This document shows, in pieces, positions 37,855-44,943 of a stretch of 64,000 nt of DNA. Each line of letters opens with the position of its first letter. The stretch's first letter is position 1. The notes under the pieces were generated by a model. The model was not told the DNA's origin. It did not search any database and saw only the letters and a program-made list of their open reading frames with translations. The translations under genes and the position numbers were made by a program. The DNA is from Hymenobacter chitinivorans DSM 11115 (lineage in GTDB: Bacteria > Bacteroidota > Bacteroidia > Cytophagales > Hymenobacteraceae): positions 1,674,001-1,738,000 of the forward strand of contig NZ_PGFA01000001.1 of the NCBI RefSeq assembly GCF_002797555.1, read 5' to 3'.

Positions 37855-39159
37855 TTAGAGACGACGAATCTGGGCGCCCAGCGCGTTCAGGCGCTTGTCG
37901 ATGAACTGGTAGCCGCGGTCAATCTGCTCCACATTGTCAATCACGCTGCGGCCGTCGGCCGAGAGGGCGGCAATGAGTAAGGCTACGCCGGCGCGGATGT
38001 CGGGCGAGGTCATGCTGATGCCGCGCAGGGCGTTGCGCTTGTCGAGGCCAATAACGATGGCGCGGTGCGGGTCGCAGAGCGTAATCTGGGCGCCCATGTC
38101 GATGAGCTTATCGACGAAGAACAGGCGCGACTCGAACATCTTCTGGTGAATCAGCACGGTGCCTTTGGCCTGAATAGCTACCACGAGCACAATGCTGAGC
38201 AGGTCGGGCGTGAGGCCGGGCCAGGTGTGGTCCGACACGGTTAGAATGCTGCCGTCGAGGTAGGTGGCAATTTCGTAGTGGTCCTGGGCCGGTACGTAGA
38301 TATCGTCGCCGCGCACTTCGAGCTGGATGCCCAGCTTGCGAAATGTGTCGGGGATGATGCCCAGCTCGGGGACCTGGCAGTCTTTGATGGTGATTTCGGA
38401 GCCCGTCATGGCCGCCAGGCCGATGAAGGAGCCGATTTCAATCATGTCGGGCAGCATGCGGTGCTCGGTGCCGCCCAGGCTTTCCACGCCCTCGATGGTA
38501 AGCAGGTTGGAGCCGATACCGTTGATTTTAGCGCCCATGCGCACCAGCATTTTGCAAAGCTGCTGCAAATACGGCTCACAGGCGGCGTTGTAAATGGTAG
38601 TCGTGCCCTGGGCCAGCACGGCGGCCATCACAATGTTAGCCGTACCGGTTACCGAGGCTTCATCGAGCAGCATGTAGGTGCCGTGCAGGCCGTTTTCGGC
38701 CTTGATGCGGTAGAAGTCGGTGCCCTCCAGGGTGAGCTTACCGCCCAGCTTTTCGAGGCCCAGGAAGTGCGTATCCATGGGGCGCCGGCCGATTTTGTCG
38801 CCGCCGGGCTTGGGCAGCTGGCACTTGCCGAAGCGGGCCAGCATGGGACCCAGAATCATAACCGAGCCGCGCAAGGCCCGGCCCTGGGCCACGAATTGCT
38901 CGGAGTCGAGGTAGTCCAGGTTTACCGCGTCGGCCTGGAAGCGGTAGGTGTCGGTAGCCAGCTTGCCAACCTTGACGCCCATGTCGCGCAGCAGCTCGAT
39001 GAGCTTGTTCACGTCGCGGATGTCGGGAATGTTGCTGATGGTGACGGGCTCGGAGGTGAGCAGGACCGCGCACAGGATTTGGAGGGCCTCGTTTTTAGCG
39101 CCCTGGGGCACGATTTCACCCTTCAGCGGATGGCCGCCGATTACTTCAAATGAAGCCAT
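37855..39159 (-). CDS. murA: UDP-N-acetylglucosamine 1-carboxyvinyltransferase (Asp-type)
   Basis: A 434-residue MurA that transfers enolpyruvate from PEP to UDP-GlcNAc, the first committed step of peptidoglycan synthesis. The N-terminal Lys22 (GAKNEALQ) and the substrate-binding blocks are conserved. The active-site loop reads KPGGDKIGRRP: residue 121 is Asp where E. coli has Cys115 (PGGCTIG). An Asp here keeps activity but is not alkylated by fosfomycin, as known for mycobacterial and chlamydial MurA. The length is slightly above the usual ~420. The ATG at 39159 gives the family start MASFEVIGG. It follows DUF4290 on the same strand across a 128-base spacer filled by a word-repeat element. 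Confidence 0.96.
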   Translation of the reverse strand: MASFEVIGGHPLKGEIVPQGAKNEALQILCAVLLTSEPVTISNIPDIRDVNKLIELLRDMGVKVGKLATDTYRFQADAVNLDYLDSEQFVAQGRALRGSVMILGPMLARFGKCQLPKPGGDKIGRRPMDTHFLGLEKLGGKLTLEGTDFYRIKAENGLHGTYMLLDEASVTGTANIVMAAVLAQGTTTIYNAACEPYLQQLCKMLVRMGAKINGIGSNLLTIEGVESLGGTEHRMLPDMIEIGSFIGLAAMTGSEITIKDCQVPELGIIPDTFRKLGIQLEVRGDDIYVPAQDHYEIATYLDGSILTVSDHTWPGLTPDLLSIVLVVAIQAKGTVLIHQKMFESRLFFVDKLIDMGAQITLCDPHRAIVIGLDKRNALRGISMTSPDIRAGVALLIAALSADGRSVIDNVEQIDRGYQFIDKRLNALGAQIRRL

Positions 39160-39167
39160 GTAGTAAC

Positions 39168-39281
39168 TGGTTGTTCGTTGTTCGTTGTCCGTTGGTAAGG
39201 CCCCGACTAGTTGTTCGTTGCTCGTTGCTCGTTGTTAGAGCCTTTAGAGCCTGACAACGGACAACAAGCAACGAACAACTA
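39168..39281. repeat. 7-nt-word inverted tandem repeat, murA-DUF4290 spacer
   Basis: Three copies of a TTGTTCG/TTGCTCG/TTGTCCG word chain occur: two forward (about 39168-39200 and 39208-39238) and one inverted (39251-39281). The second forward copy and the inverted copy are both 31 nt and pair with only a few mismatches (outer TAGTTGTTCGTTGCT identical). The element starts 9 bases from the murA start and ends 6 bases from the DUF4290 stop. Confidence 0.82.
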
Positions 39282-39287
39282 AAATAC

Positions 39288-40040
39288 TTACTGGGGGGGC
39301 TGCTGGGGCTCCTGGCGACCTTTTTTGCCGCCGCGCCGCTGCTTGTCGCGGCGGTTGTTGTTGCCGCCGCTCCGGCGACCTTCCCGGTCACCCCGGTCGC
39401 CCCGGTCGCCCCGGTCCCCGCGTTCGGCCCGCTCGGCGCGGGGCTGGGGCACGATAAAGGGCGTGGGCCGGCCACCGGCCGCGGGGGCAAAGTCAAATAG
39501 GTTATTGGCATCCACCTGAGCCGGGTCCAGCTCCAGCTGGCCGCCCGACAGCTCCCGCAGGTGCTTGAGGATGGTCACGTCCTTGGCGTTTTCCTTGCTG
39601 TAGGAGCGGTACAAAAACTTCATGGTGCGGCCAATGGCAATGGTGGCCTGCTCCCGCTCGGCGGGGTCTTCCATAGCCAGGGCCTGCTCAATCATGACTT
39701 CCACGCTGCGGCCGTAGGGCTTGAGCTTGGGCGACTTGCTGGGGTAGGCCACGCGGGCCGGCTGCTTGGCCAGGATGTCGAGGGCGTGCAGGGGATAGGG
39801 GCTGTCCACGTCCAGCTCCCCATCAGTCATTTCGAAGACGTGGTTCCAGACCTTGGCCTGGGCGTCGGGCTGCTCGCGCAGGGCGGGGTTGAGGCGGAAA
39901 ATGAGCTGCACAATCTGCTGGGCCCGCTTGGTGCGCTCCTCCCGATCTTCAATCGTGCGCAGCTGCTGAATCAGCTCGTAGGTGCTCTGCCCGTATTCGC
40001 GCAGCAGCAGCTCGTGTTTAAAAGGCGAAGGTAATGCCAT
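39288..40040 (-). CDS. DUF4290 protein
   Basis: A 250-residue cytoplasmic protein of the Bacteroidota-specific DUF4290 family. The conserved part (about 1-180) is helical: LLREYGQSTYELIQQLRTIE, RLNPALREQPDAQAKVWNHV, VMIEQALAMEDPAEREQATI and MKFLYRSYSKENAKDVTILKH. After that comes a low-complexity tail rich in Arg/Gly/Asp (repeated GDRGDRGDR) and then Arg/Lys/Asn (RRSGGNNNRRDKQRRGGKKG), typical of RNA-binding disordered extensions. No known biochemical role. It sits directly upstream of murA on the same strand, an arrangement I believe is common in Cytophagales, suggesting a link to cell-wall synthesis that remains inference. Confidence 0.88.
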   Translation of the reverse strand: MALPSPFKHELLLREYGQSTYELIQQLRTIEDREERTKRAQQIVQLIFRLNPALREQPDAQAKVWNHVFEMTDGELDVDSPYPLHALDILAKQPARVAYPSKSPKLKPYGRSVEVMIEQALAMEDPAEREQATIAIGRTMKFLYRSYSKENAKDVTILKHLRELSGGQLELDPAQVDANNLFDFAPAAGGRPTPFIVPQPRAERAERGDRGDRGDRGDREGRRSGGNNNRRDKQRRGGKKGRQEPQQPPQ

Positions 40041-40178
40041 TAGGAAAAAGGCGTAGCCGCTCTGAAAAGCAGCTGGTTAAGTCAAGAAGTAGGAGAGTGG
40101 GCTACCCTCAAGGTGCTGATGTACAACGAGTAGCCAATCGGCAAACGGCGGTAAGCCGGTCAAGTTACGCGGTTCCGG

Positions 40179-42425
40179 CTAGCTCAGCACCCGCAATTTC
40201 GCAAAACTCAGCAATAACGTCTTCTCGCCGACTTCTTCGAACTCGATGATGGCCTTGGTGGAGCCTTGCTGAGCTTCAAGCTTGGTGACTTTGCCGAAGC
40301 CGAACTTGGGGTGCTCCACGCGCTGCCCCGTTTGCAGGTTACTCGTGTCGGAGGGTTGGAAGTCAGCGGGTGGGGTGTAGCCCTTGGCCACTGTCTTACG
40401 GGGCGCAGGCGGAATTAGGTTCGAGCGGCGCTCCACCACGTGGCCAAACGGCGACTCGCCGGGGCCGGCGGAGGAGAACTTGAAATCGACGAACTGGGGG
40501 TCAATTTCGTCGAGGAAGCGGCTTTTCTCGCAGCTGCGCAGGTTGCCCCACTGGTAGCGGGACGTGGCGTAGCTCAGGGTCAGTTTCTTCTCAGCCCGGG
40601 TGATGGCCACGTAGAACAAGCGCCGCTCTTCCTCCAAATCGGCCCGGGAGGTTATCATCATCTGGCTCGGAAACAGGTTTTCCTCCATGCCCACGATGTA
40701 GACGTTGCGGAATTCCAGGCCCTTGGCCGAGTGAATGGTCATCATCGTCACGGCCTCGCCTTCGTCCTTGGCGTCCTTGGTGTCGGCGTCGGTGACGAGG
40801 GCAATGTCCTGCAGGAAGGAAGCCAGGCTCTTGTCTTCCCGCTCGGGGTCTTCGGTGTAGGCCTTTACCCCGTTGAGGAGTTCCTGGATGTTCTCGTAGC
40901 GGCTCAGGCCCTCGATGCTTTTGTCGGCGTAGAGCTCCTCAATCATGCCCGAGTTCTTGGCAATGAACTTGGCCGCCTCGAAGGCATCTTCCTTGCCGGC
41001 CAGCACCGCGTAGCTCTTAATCTGCTCGGCAAAGGTCTCAATCGGGTTGGCAATGCGCGCCGTCAGGAAGGAATTGGCGTTGCTAACCACTTCCCAGAGC
41101 GAGTGGTTGCTGGCCTCGGCCGTGTTGATGAGCTTGCTGATGGTCGTGTCGCCGATGCCGCGCTTGGGGTAGTTGATAACCCGGCGCAGGGCCTGCTCGT
41201 CGTTGTGGTTGACCGTCAGGCGCAGGTAGGCCACCAGGTCCTTGATTTCCTTGCGCTGGTAGAACGAGAGGCCGCCGACAATCTTGTACTTGATGTTGAG
41301 CTTGCGCAGGGCTTCTTCCATGGCCCGGCTCTGGGCGTTGGTGCGGTAGAGGATGGCGAAGTCATCGTACGACAGATGCTGATTCATCTTGTCCTCGTAG
41401 ATGCTGTTGGCCACCAGCTTGCCTTCCTCGTTGTCGGAGGCGGCTTTGATGACCTCAATCAGGGTGCCTTCCTCGTTTTCCGAGAAAACGTCCTTGCGCA
41501 GCTGGGCCTTGTTGTTCTTGATGACCGAGTTGGCGGCCTTCACGATGTTCTTGGTGGAGCGGTAGTTCTGCTCCAGCTTAAACACCTGCAATTCGGGATA
41601 GTCTTTCTCGAAGTTGAGAATGTTGGTAATGTCGGCCCCGCGGAAGGCGTAGATACTCTGGGCATCGTCGCCCACGACGCAGATATTCCGCTCCTTAGCC
41701 GCCAGCTTGCGGGTTATCAGGTACTGCGAATAGTTCGTGTCCTGATACTCGTCGACCATTACGTACTTGAAGATGTTCTGGTACTTGTTCAGCACGTCGG
41801 GGTGGTCCTTGAAGAGCACGTTCGTGTTGAAGAGCAGATCATCGAAGTCCATGGCGCCAGCCTTGAAGCAGCGGGCGTGGTACTGCTGGTAGATGGCCCC
41901 GATTTTGGGCCGCAGGGCCGCGTCGTCGTCCTGGCGGATAACCGGGTCGTTGAGGTACTGCTGCACCGAAATCAGCTTGTTCTTGGCCGCCGAAATCCGG
42001 CCCAGTACCATGTTGGGCTTGTAGAGCTTGTCGTCCAGGTCCATTTCCTTGACGATCTGGGTAATCAGCGTCTTGGAATCCTGGGTGTCGTAGATGGTGA
42101 AGTGGCGGGGGAAGCCGATTTTGTCGGCCTCGGAGCGCAGGATTTTGGCAAACACCGAGTGAAAGGTGCCCATCCAGACGTTCTTGGCCTCCGGGCCCAC
42201 GACCTTTTCAATCCGGGCGCGCATTTCCTTGGCGGCCTTGTTGGTAAAGGTCAGGGCCAGGATGTTGAACGGGTCGACGCCCTGCTCGAGCAGGTTGGCA
42301 ATGCGGTAGGTCAGCACGCGGGTTTTGCCCGAGCCGGCACCGGCAATAATCATGCAGGGGCCGTCGATTTGGAGCACCGCGGCGGCCTGGGAGGGGTTCA
42401 GGAGTTTGTTGTAATCTAATGCCAT
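40179..42425 (-). CDS. pcrA: UvrD/PcrA-type DNA helicase
   Basis: A 748-residue superfamily 1A 3'-5' DNA helicase for repair and replication-fork clearance. Motif I is IIAGAGSGKTRVL (about 27-39). Others visible are TFTNKAAKEM (Ia), VDEYQDTNYSQY (II, DEYQ variant of DExx), GDDAQSIYAFRGAD (III), LEQNYRST (IV), VTMMTIHSAKGLEF (V) and FYVAITRA (VI). The C-terminus carries the PcrA-type tudor-like domain (GQRVEHPKFGFGKVTKLE) that contacts RNA polymerase. This ending favours PcrA/UvrD over Rep. The ATG at 42425 follows a TACCTTTG promoter element at 42459-42466. Monocistronic. Confidence 0.95.
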   Translation of the reverse strand: MALDYNKLLNPSQAAAVLQIDGPCMIIAGAGSGKTRVLTYRIANLLEQGVDPFNILALTFTNKAAKEMRARIEKVVGPEAKNVWMGTFHSVFAKILRSEADKIGFPRHFTIYDTQDSKTLITQIVKEMDLDDKLYKPNMVLGRISAAKNKLISVQQYLNDPVIRQDDDAALRPKIGAIYQQYHARCFKAGAMDFDDLLFNTNVLFKDHPDVLNKYQNIFKYVMVDEYQDTNYSQYLITRKLAAKERNICVVGDDAQSIYAFRGADITNILNFEKDYPELQVFKLEQNYRSTKNIVKAANSVIKNNKAQLRKDVFSENEEGTLIEVIKAASDNEEGKLVANSIYEDKMNQHLSYDDFAILYRTNAQSRAMEEALRKLNIKYKIVGGLSFYQRKEIKDLVAYLRLTVNHNDEQALRRVINYPKRGIGDTTISKLINTAEASNHSLWEVVSNANSFLTARIANPIETFAEQIKSYAVLAGKEDAFEAAKFIAKNSGMIEELYADKSIEGLSRYENIQELLNGVKAYTEDPEREDKSLASFLQDIALVTDADTKDAKDEGEAVTMMTIHSAKGLEFRNVYIVGMEENLFPSQMMITSRADLEEERRLFYVAITRAEKKLTLSYATSRYQWGNLRSCEKSRFLDEIDPQFVDFKFSSAGPGESPFGHVVERRSNLIPPAPRKTVAKGYTPPADFQPSDTSNLQTGQRVEHPKFGFGKVTKLEAQQGSTKAIIEFEEVGEKTLLLSFAKLRVLS

Positions 42426-42458
42426 TCGTCAAGTAAATCAGCGCCTCGGCTAAGTCTG

Positions 42459-42466
42459 CAAAGGTA
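42459..42466 (-). promoter_or_regulatory. pcrA promoter -7 element
   Basis: CAAAGGTA on the plus strand reads TACCTTTG on the minus strand, 33 bases upstream of the pcrA ATG. Confidence 0.55.
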
Positions 42467-42559
42467 CTACTTTCAGCAGCCAAGCTGAAAAGTAAGGAAG
42501 TAGTAATACTAAATTCTTTGGTTACCTTCCCTTTTATAGCAACTGTTACCGCCATACAG

Positions 42560-42865
42560 ATGGTTTCTTCCGCCGCCTCAAGCGTCGATTCTTCGGTTAC
42601 GGGCTTTGGGCTGGCTATGGCTTTTTATGCCGTTAGCCTGTTCAGTAGCATTGCTCTGGCCTTCTACCTGCCCCTGGCCGACATGTGCAATCCGGGCACC
42701 CCGCTCCTCATTGGCGTGCTGCTGCTCGGGGTGGGGCTGTTATGGGGCGCGGCCATGCTGCTCTTGTTCCTTTTAGGCCACCGGAGCGGGTTTGTGAAAG
42801 GCAGCCTCCTGGCCCACCTGCTGGTACTGGGTTTCGTGGGTCTGGCTTTTCTGCTGATAATTTGA
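42560..42865 (+). CDS. Small membrane protein, unrecognised
   Basis: A 101-residue protein with three hydrophobic segments (about 15-37, 47-71 and 80-101). It ends in a membrane helix with no soluble tail. The ATG at 42560 (MVSSAASSVDSSVTG) is preferred to a TTG at 42518. No family recognised. It lies between pcrA and the DUF3109 gene, divergent from pcrA, with a TATCTTTG element downstream at 42900 that serves the next gene, so the two are probably separate units. Confidence 0.6.
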   Translation: MVSSAASSVDSSVTGFGLAMAFYAVSLFSSIALAFYLPLADMCNPGTPLLIGVLLLGVGLLWGAAMLLLFLLGHRSGFVKGSLLAHLLVLGFVGLAFLLII

Positions 42866-42899
42866 ATGCAAGAACTGATAATTCGGTTTTAAAGAGAAG

Positions 42900-42907
42900 T
42901 ATCTTTG
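42900..42907 (+). promoter_or_regulatory. DUF3109 gene promoter -7 element
   Basis: TATCTTTG, a perfect TAnnTTTG match, 23 bases upstream of the ATG at 42930. Confidence 0.55.
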
Positions 42908-42929
42908 CCGTTCGCTTCTTTGCAATTCC

Positions 42930-43511
42930 ATGATTATCATTCAGAATACGGTCATCTCCGACGACGTGCGCGACAATTTCTTTGTCTGCAACCTGGAAGC
43001 CTGCAAGGGCGCCTGCTGCGTGGAAGGCGACCTGGGGGCCCCGCTGGAGGCCCACGAGCTGCAGATTCTGCAGGACGAGTACCACAAGATCAAACCCTTC
43101 ATTACCGAGGCCGGGCAGCAGGCCATTGAGCAGCAGGGCCTCTATATCAAGGACTGGGAAGGCGACTACAGCACCACCACCATCAACGACCGGGAGTGCG
43201 CCTACGCGCTGTACGACGAGCGGGGCATCCTGAAGTGCGGCATCGAGCAGGCCTACCTGGCCGGCGTCACCACGTTCAAAAAGCCCATCAGCTGCCATTT
43301 GTACCCGATTCGCATTACCAAGTACGAAGACTTCGAGGCCCTGAACTACGACCGGTGGAACATCTGCAACCCGGCCTGTAGCTTCGGCGCTACTCTGGGC
43401 GTGCGGATTTACCAGTTTCTCAAGGAACCCCTGGTGCGCAAGTACGGGGAAGAATGGTACGAGGAGCTGGTCACCGAAATCGAGACGAATAGTCCGCCGG
43501 TGAATGCCTAA
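42930..43511 (+). CDS. DUF3109 cysteine-rich protein
   Basis: A 193-residue cytoplasmic protein of the DUF3109 family. Conserved cysteine blocks are [17 protein letters not shown] (about 18-34), the Cys of [26 protein letters not shown] and [10 protein letters not shown]. This spacing resembles the YkgJ/Fe-S-or-zinc cysteine-cluster superfamily, so a metal or cluster is likely bound, but which one is not known. DUF3109 is widespread in Bacteroidota without an assigned function. A promoter element lies just upstream and a palindromic repeat plus terminator lie downstream, so it is monocistronic. Confidence 0.9.
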   Translation: MIIIQNTVISDDVRDNFFVCNLEACKGACCVEGDLGAPLEAHELQILQDEYHKIKPFITEAGQQAIEQQGLYIKDWEGDYSTTTINDRECAYALYDERGILKCGIEQAYLAGVTTFKKPISCHLYPIRITKYEDFEALNYDRWNICNPACSFGATLGVRIYQFLKEPLVRKYGEEWYEELVTEIETNSPPVNA

Positions 43512-43527
43512 GGGCGTGGGAAAGCTG

Positions 43528-43606
43528 TAGAGACGCATAGCGTCTCATCGGCTGCGCCGTAATAACGATTGTCGTTCAACGACGAGACGCAATTATGCGT
43601 CTCTAC
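43528..43606. repeat. GAGACGC palindromic intergenic repeat, copy 2
   Basis: A 79-bp palindromic element. The outer arms GTAGAGACGCATA (43528-43540) and TATGCGTCTCTAC (43594-43606) are exact complements. Each end also holds its own small GAGACG/CGTCTC hairpin. Positions 43574-43606 match 10624-10656 closely, so this is the fuller copy of the same family. Confidence 0.85.
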
Positions 43607-43653
43607 ACCAGGCACGGAACTGGCAACAAAACGTAGCTGATTTTAAACGAAGT

Positions 43654-43685
43654 AAAAAAGGCCGGCTGCCAAGCCGGCCTTTTTT
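43654..43685. terminator. Bidirectional terminator after DUF3109
   Basis: AAAAAAGGCCGGCT and AGCCGGCCTTTTTT form a 14-bp perfect stem with a 4-base loop, with A and T tracts on either side. Confidence 0.9.
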
Positions 43686-43765
43686 ACGCCCGCCCGGGTG
43701 GTTTGCGACAAAATCGCTAGGTGCTGTAAATCAATGGGTCACCGGGTTGCGGGGCGAAGCCAGGA

Positions 43766-44230
43766 ATGATAAGTTGCGGCTCCTTACCTCCAAACCAGAC
43801 CCCCGTGGAAGACCAGCAACCCAACCCTGCCCCAACTCCCGTCGCCGCCGACTCTACCCCGAAGGTGACTGGCATCGGGGGTATCTTCTTTTTCTCTGAC
43901 AACCCCCAGCAAACCCGGGACTGGTACGCCCGCAACTTGGGTCTGGACGTCAACGAATGGGGCTCGACCTTCGAATCCCGGAGCGTGGAGCGGCCCGACG
44001 AGGTGCATTCCCTGCAATGGAGCCCCTTCCAAACCGGCAGCGACTATTTCGCTCCTTCCCGCAAGGAGTTTATGATCAACTACCGGGTGCAGCATATCGA
44101 GGCGTTGGTTGATCAGCTGCAAGCCAGCGGGGTAACCATCCTCGACGATATTGTCAGCTACGACTACGGCAAATTCGTGCATATCCTGGACGCCGACGGC
44201 AACAAGCTGGAGCTCTGGGAGCCTCGCTAG
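43766..44230 (+). CDS. VOC-family (glyoxalase/bleomycin-resistance-like) protein
   Basis: A 154-residue protein. After a Pro-rich N-terminus (about 1-32) it is a single VOC domain: KVTGIGGIFFFSDNPQQTRD, WYARNLGLDVNEW, FMINYRVQHIEALVDQLQAS, then GKFVHILDADGNKLELWEP. The final Glu (KLELWE) is the usual metal-ligand position. VOC proteins are often dimeric and range from glyoxalases to binding proteins; substrate unknown. The start is uncertain: ATG at 43766 or an in-frame GTG at 43805, which would remove part of the Pro-rich segment. The following gene starts 47 bases past the stop, so the two may be co-transcribed. Confidence 0.8.
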   Translation: MISCGSLPPNQTPVEDQQPNPAPTPVAADSTPKVTGIGGIFFFSDNPQQTRDWYARNLGLDVNEWGSTFESRSVERPDEVHSLQWSPFQTGSDYFAPSRKEFMINYRVQHIEALVDQLQASGVTILDDIVSYDYGKFVHILDADGNKLELWEPR

Positions 44231-44277
44231 CCACCTCGGCAAATGCGGCGCTAACCGTAGGCAAAACCCTGCCGGCA

Positions 44278-44769
44278 ATGGAAGAAACGTACCTCAGCCA
44301 GGAGTTGCCCGACGCGCAGATTCAGGCGTTTTTGCAGGAAGCCATGCTGGGCCTAACGGTGTTTCCGTGGGCGCTGTTGCTGGGCGAGGAAGCACCCGTG
44401 GAATTCGATTCCAGTAATCCAACGCATATTTTCTTTGAAGCCCTGCCCGCCGAGGTGCCGGAGTATGGCTGGCACCTGGCCATTTACCGCACGCCCGGCG
44501 CCGACGACGAAGCCCGGGCCCTGTGGCTGGGCCGGCAGCTTTCGGCGCGCTTCGACCTGGCCGTGCTCGTGCCCTTCACCCACCCCGACAAGCCCCACGA
44601 CCCGTACTACGACATCGTGTTCCGGCAGGGCGTGAGCTACCTGGCCGATGATAGTGAAACGGAGTTTGGGGAGCCCGATGCTCAGCCGGTGCGTATCCTG
44701 GGTCCTTACGCTTTGCCCGAAGTAACGTTCGGTGCCCTAGGCCAGCGCATAGAGGCTTCGCAAAGCTGA
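44278..44769 (+). CDS. Hypothetical protein, unrecognised
   Basis: A 163-residue acidic, soluble protein starting at a clear ATG. No signal or membrane segment. The sequence has several conserved-looking patches (FPWALLLGEEAPVEFD, HIFFEALPAEVPEYGWHLAIYR, LSARFDLAVLVPFTHPDKPHDPYYDIVF) but no family I recognise. It has good coding character and few alternative frames. It lies downstream of the VOC gene on the same strand; the next gene is convergent. Confidence 0.7.
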   Translation: MEETYLSQELPDAQIQAFLQEAMLGLTVFPWALLLGEEAPVEFDSSNPTHIFFEALPAEVPEYGWHLAIYRTPGADDEARALWLGRQLSARFDLAVLVPFTHPDKPHDPYYDIVFRQGVSYLADDSETEFGEPDAQPVRILGPYALPEVTFGALGQRIEASQS

Positions 44770-44886
44770 CGACAAGTCGTTGTAAAACGCCCGCGCCCGG
44801 TCCTCTACCGGGGAAGGAGGGAAGAAACGGCCAGAGGAGTCCGATGCGGGCCAAGTCCACCGCAGAAGTAGAGCTGCCTGAAAATG

Positions 44887-44918
44887 AAAAGGCCCGACTA
44901 GCAGTAGCCGGACCTTTT
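44887..44918 (-). terminator. Amylase gene terminator
   Basis: AAAAGGCCCGACTA and TAGCCGGACCTTTT pair with two mismatches; A and T tracts lie at the ends. It starts 26 bases past the amylase stop. Confidence 0.7.
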
Positions 44919-44943
44919 GCATTCACCTCACTCTATCAACTCT

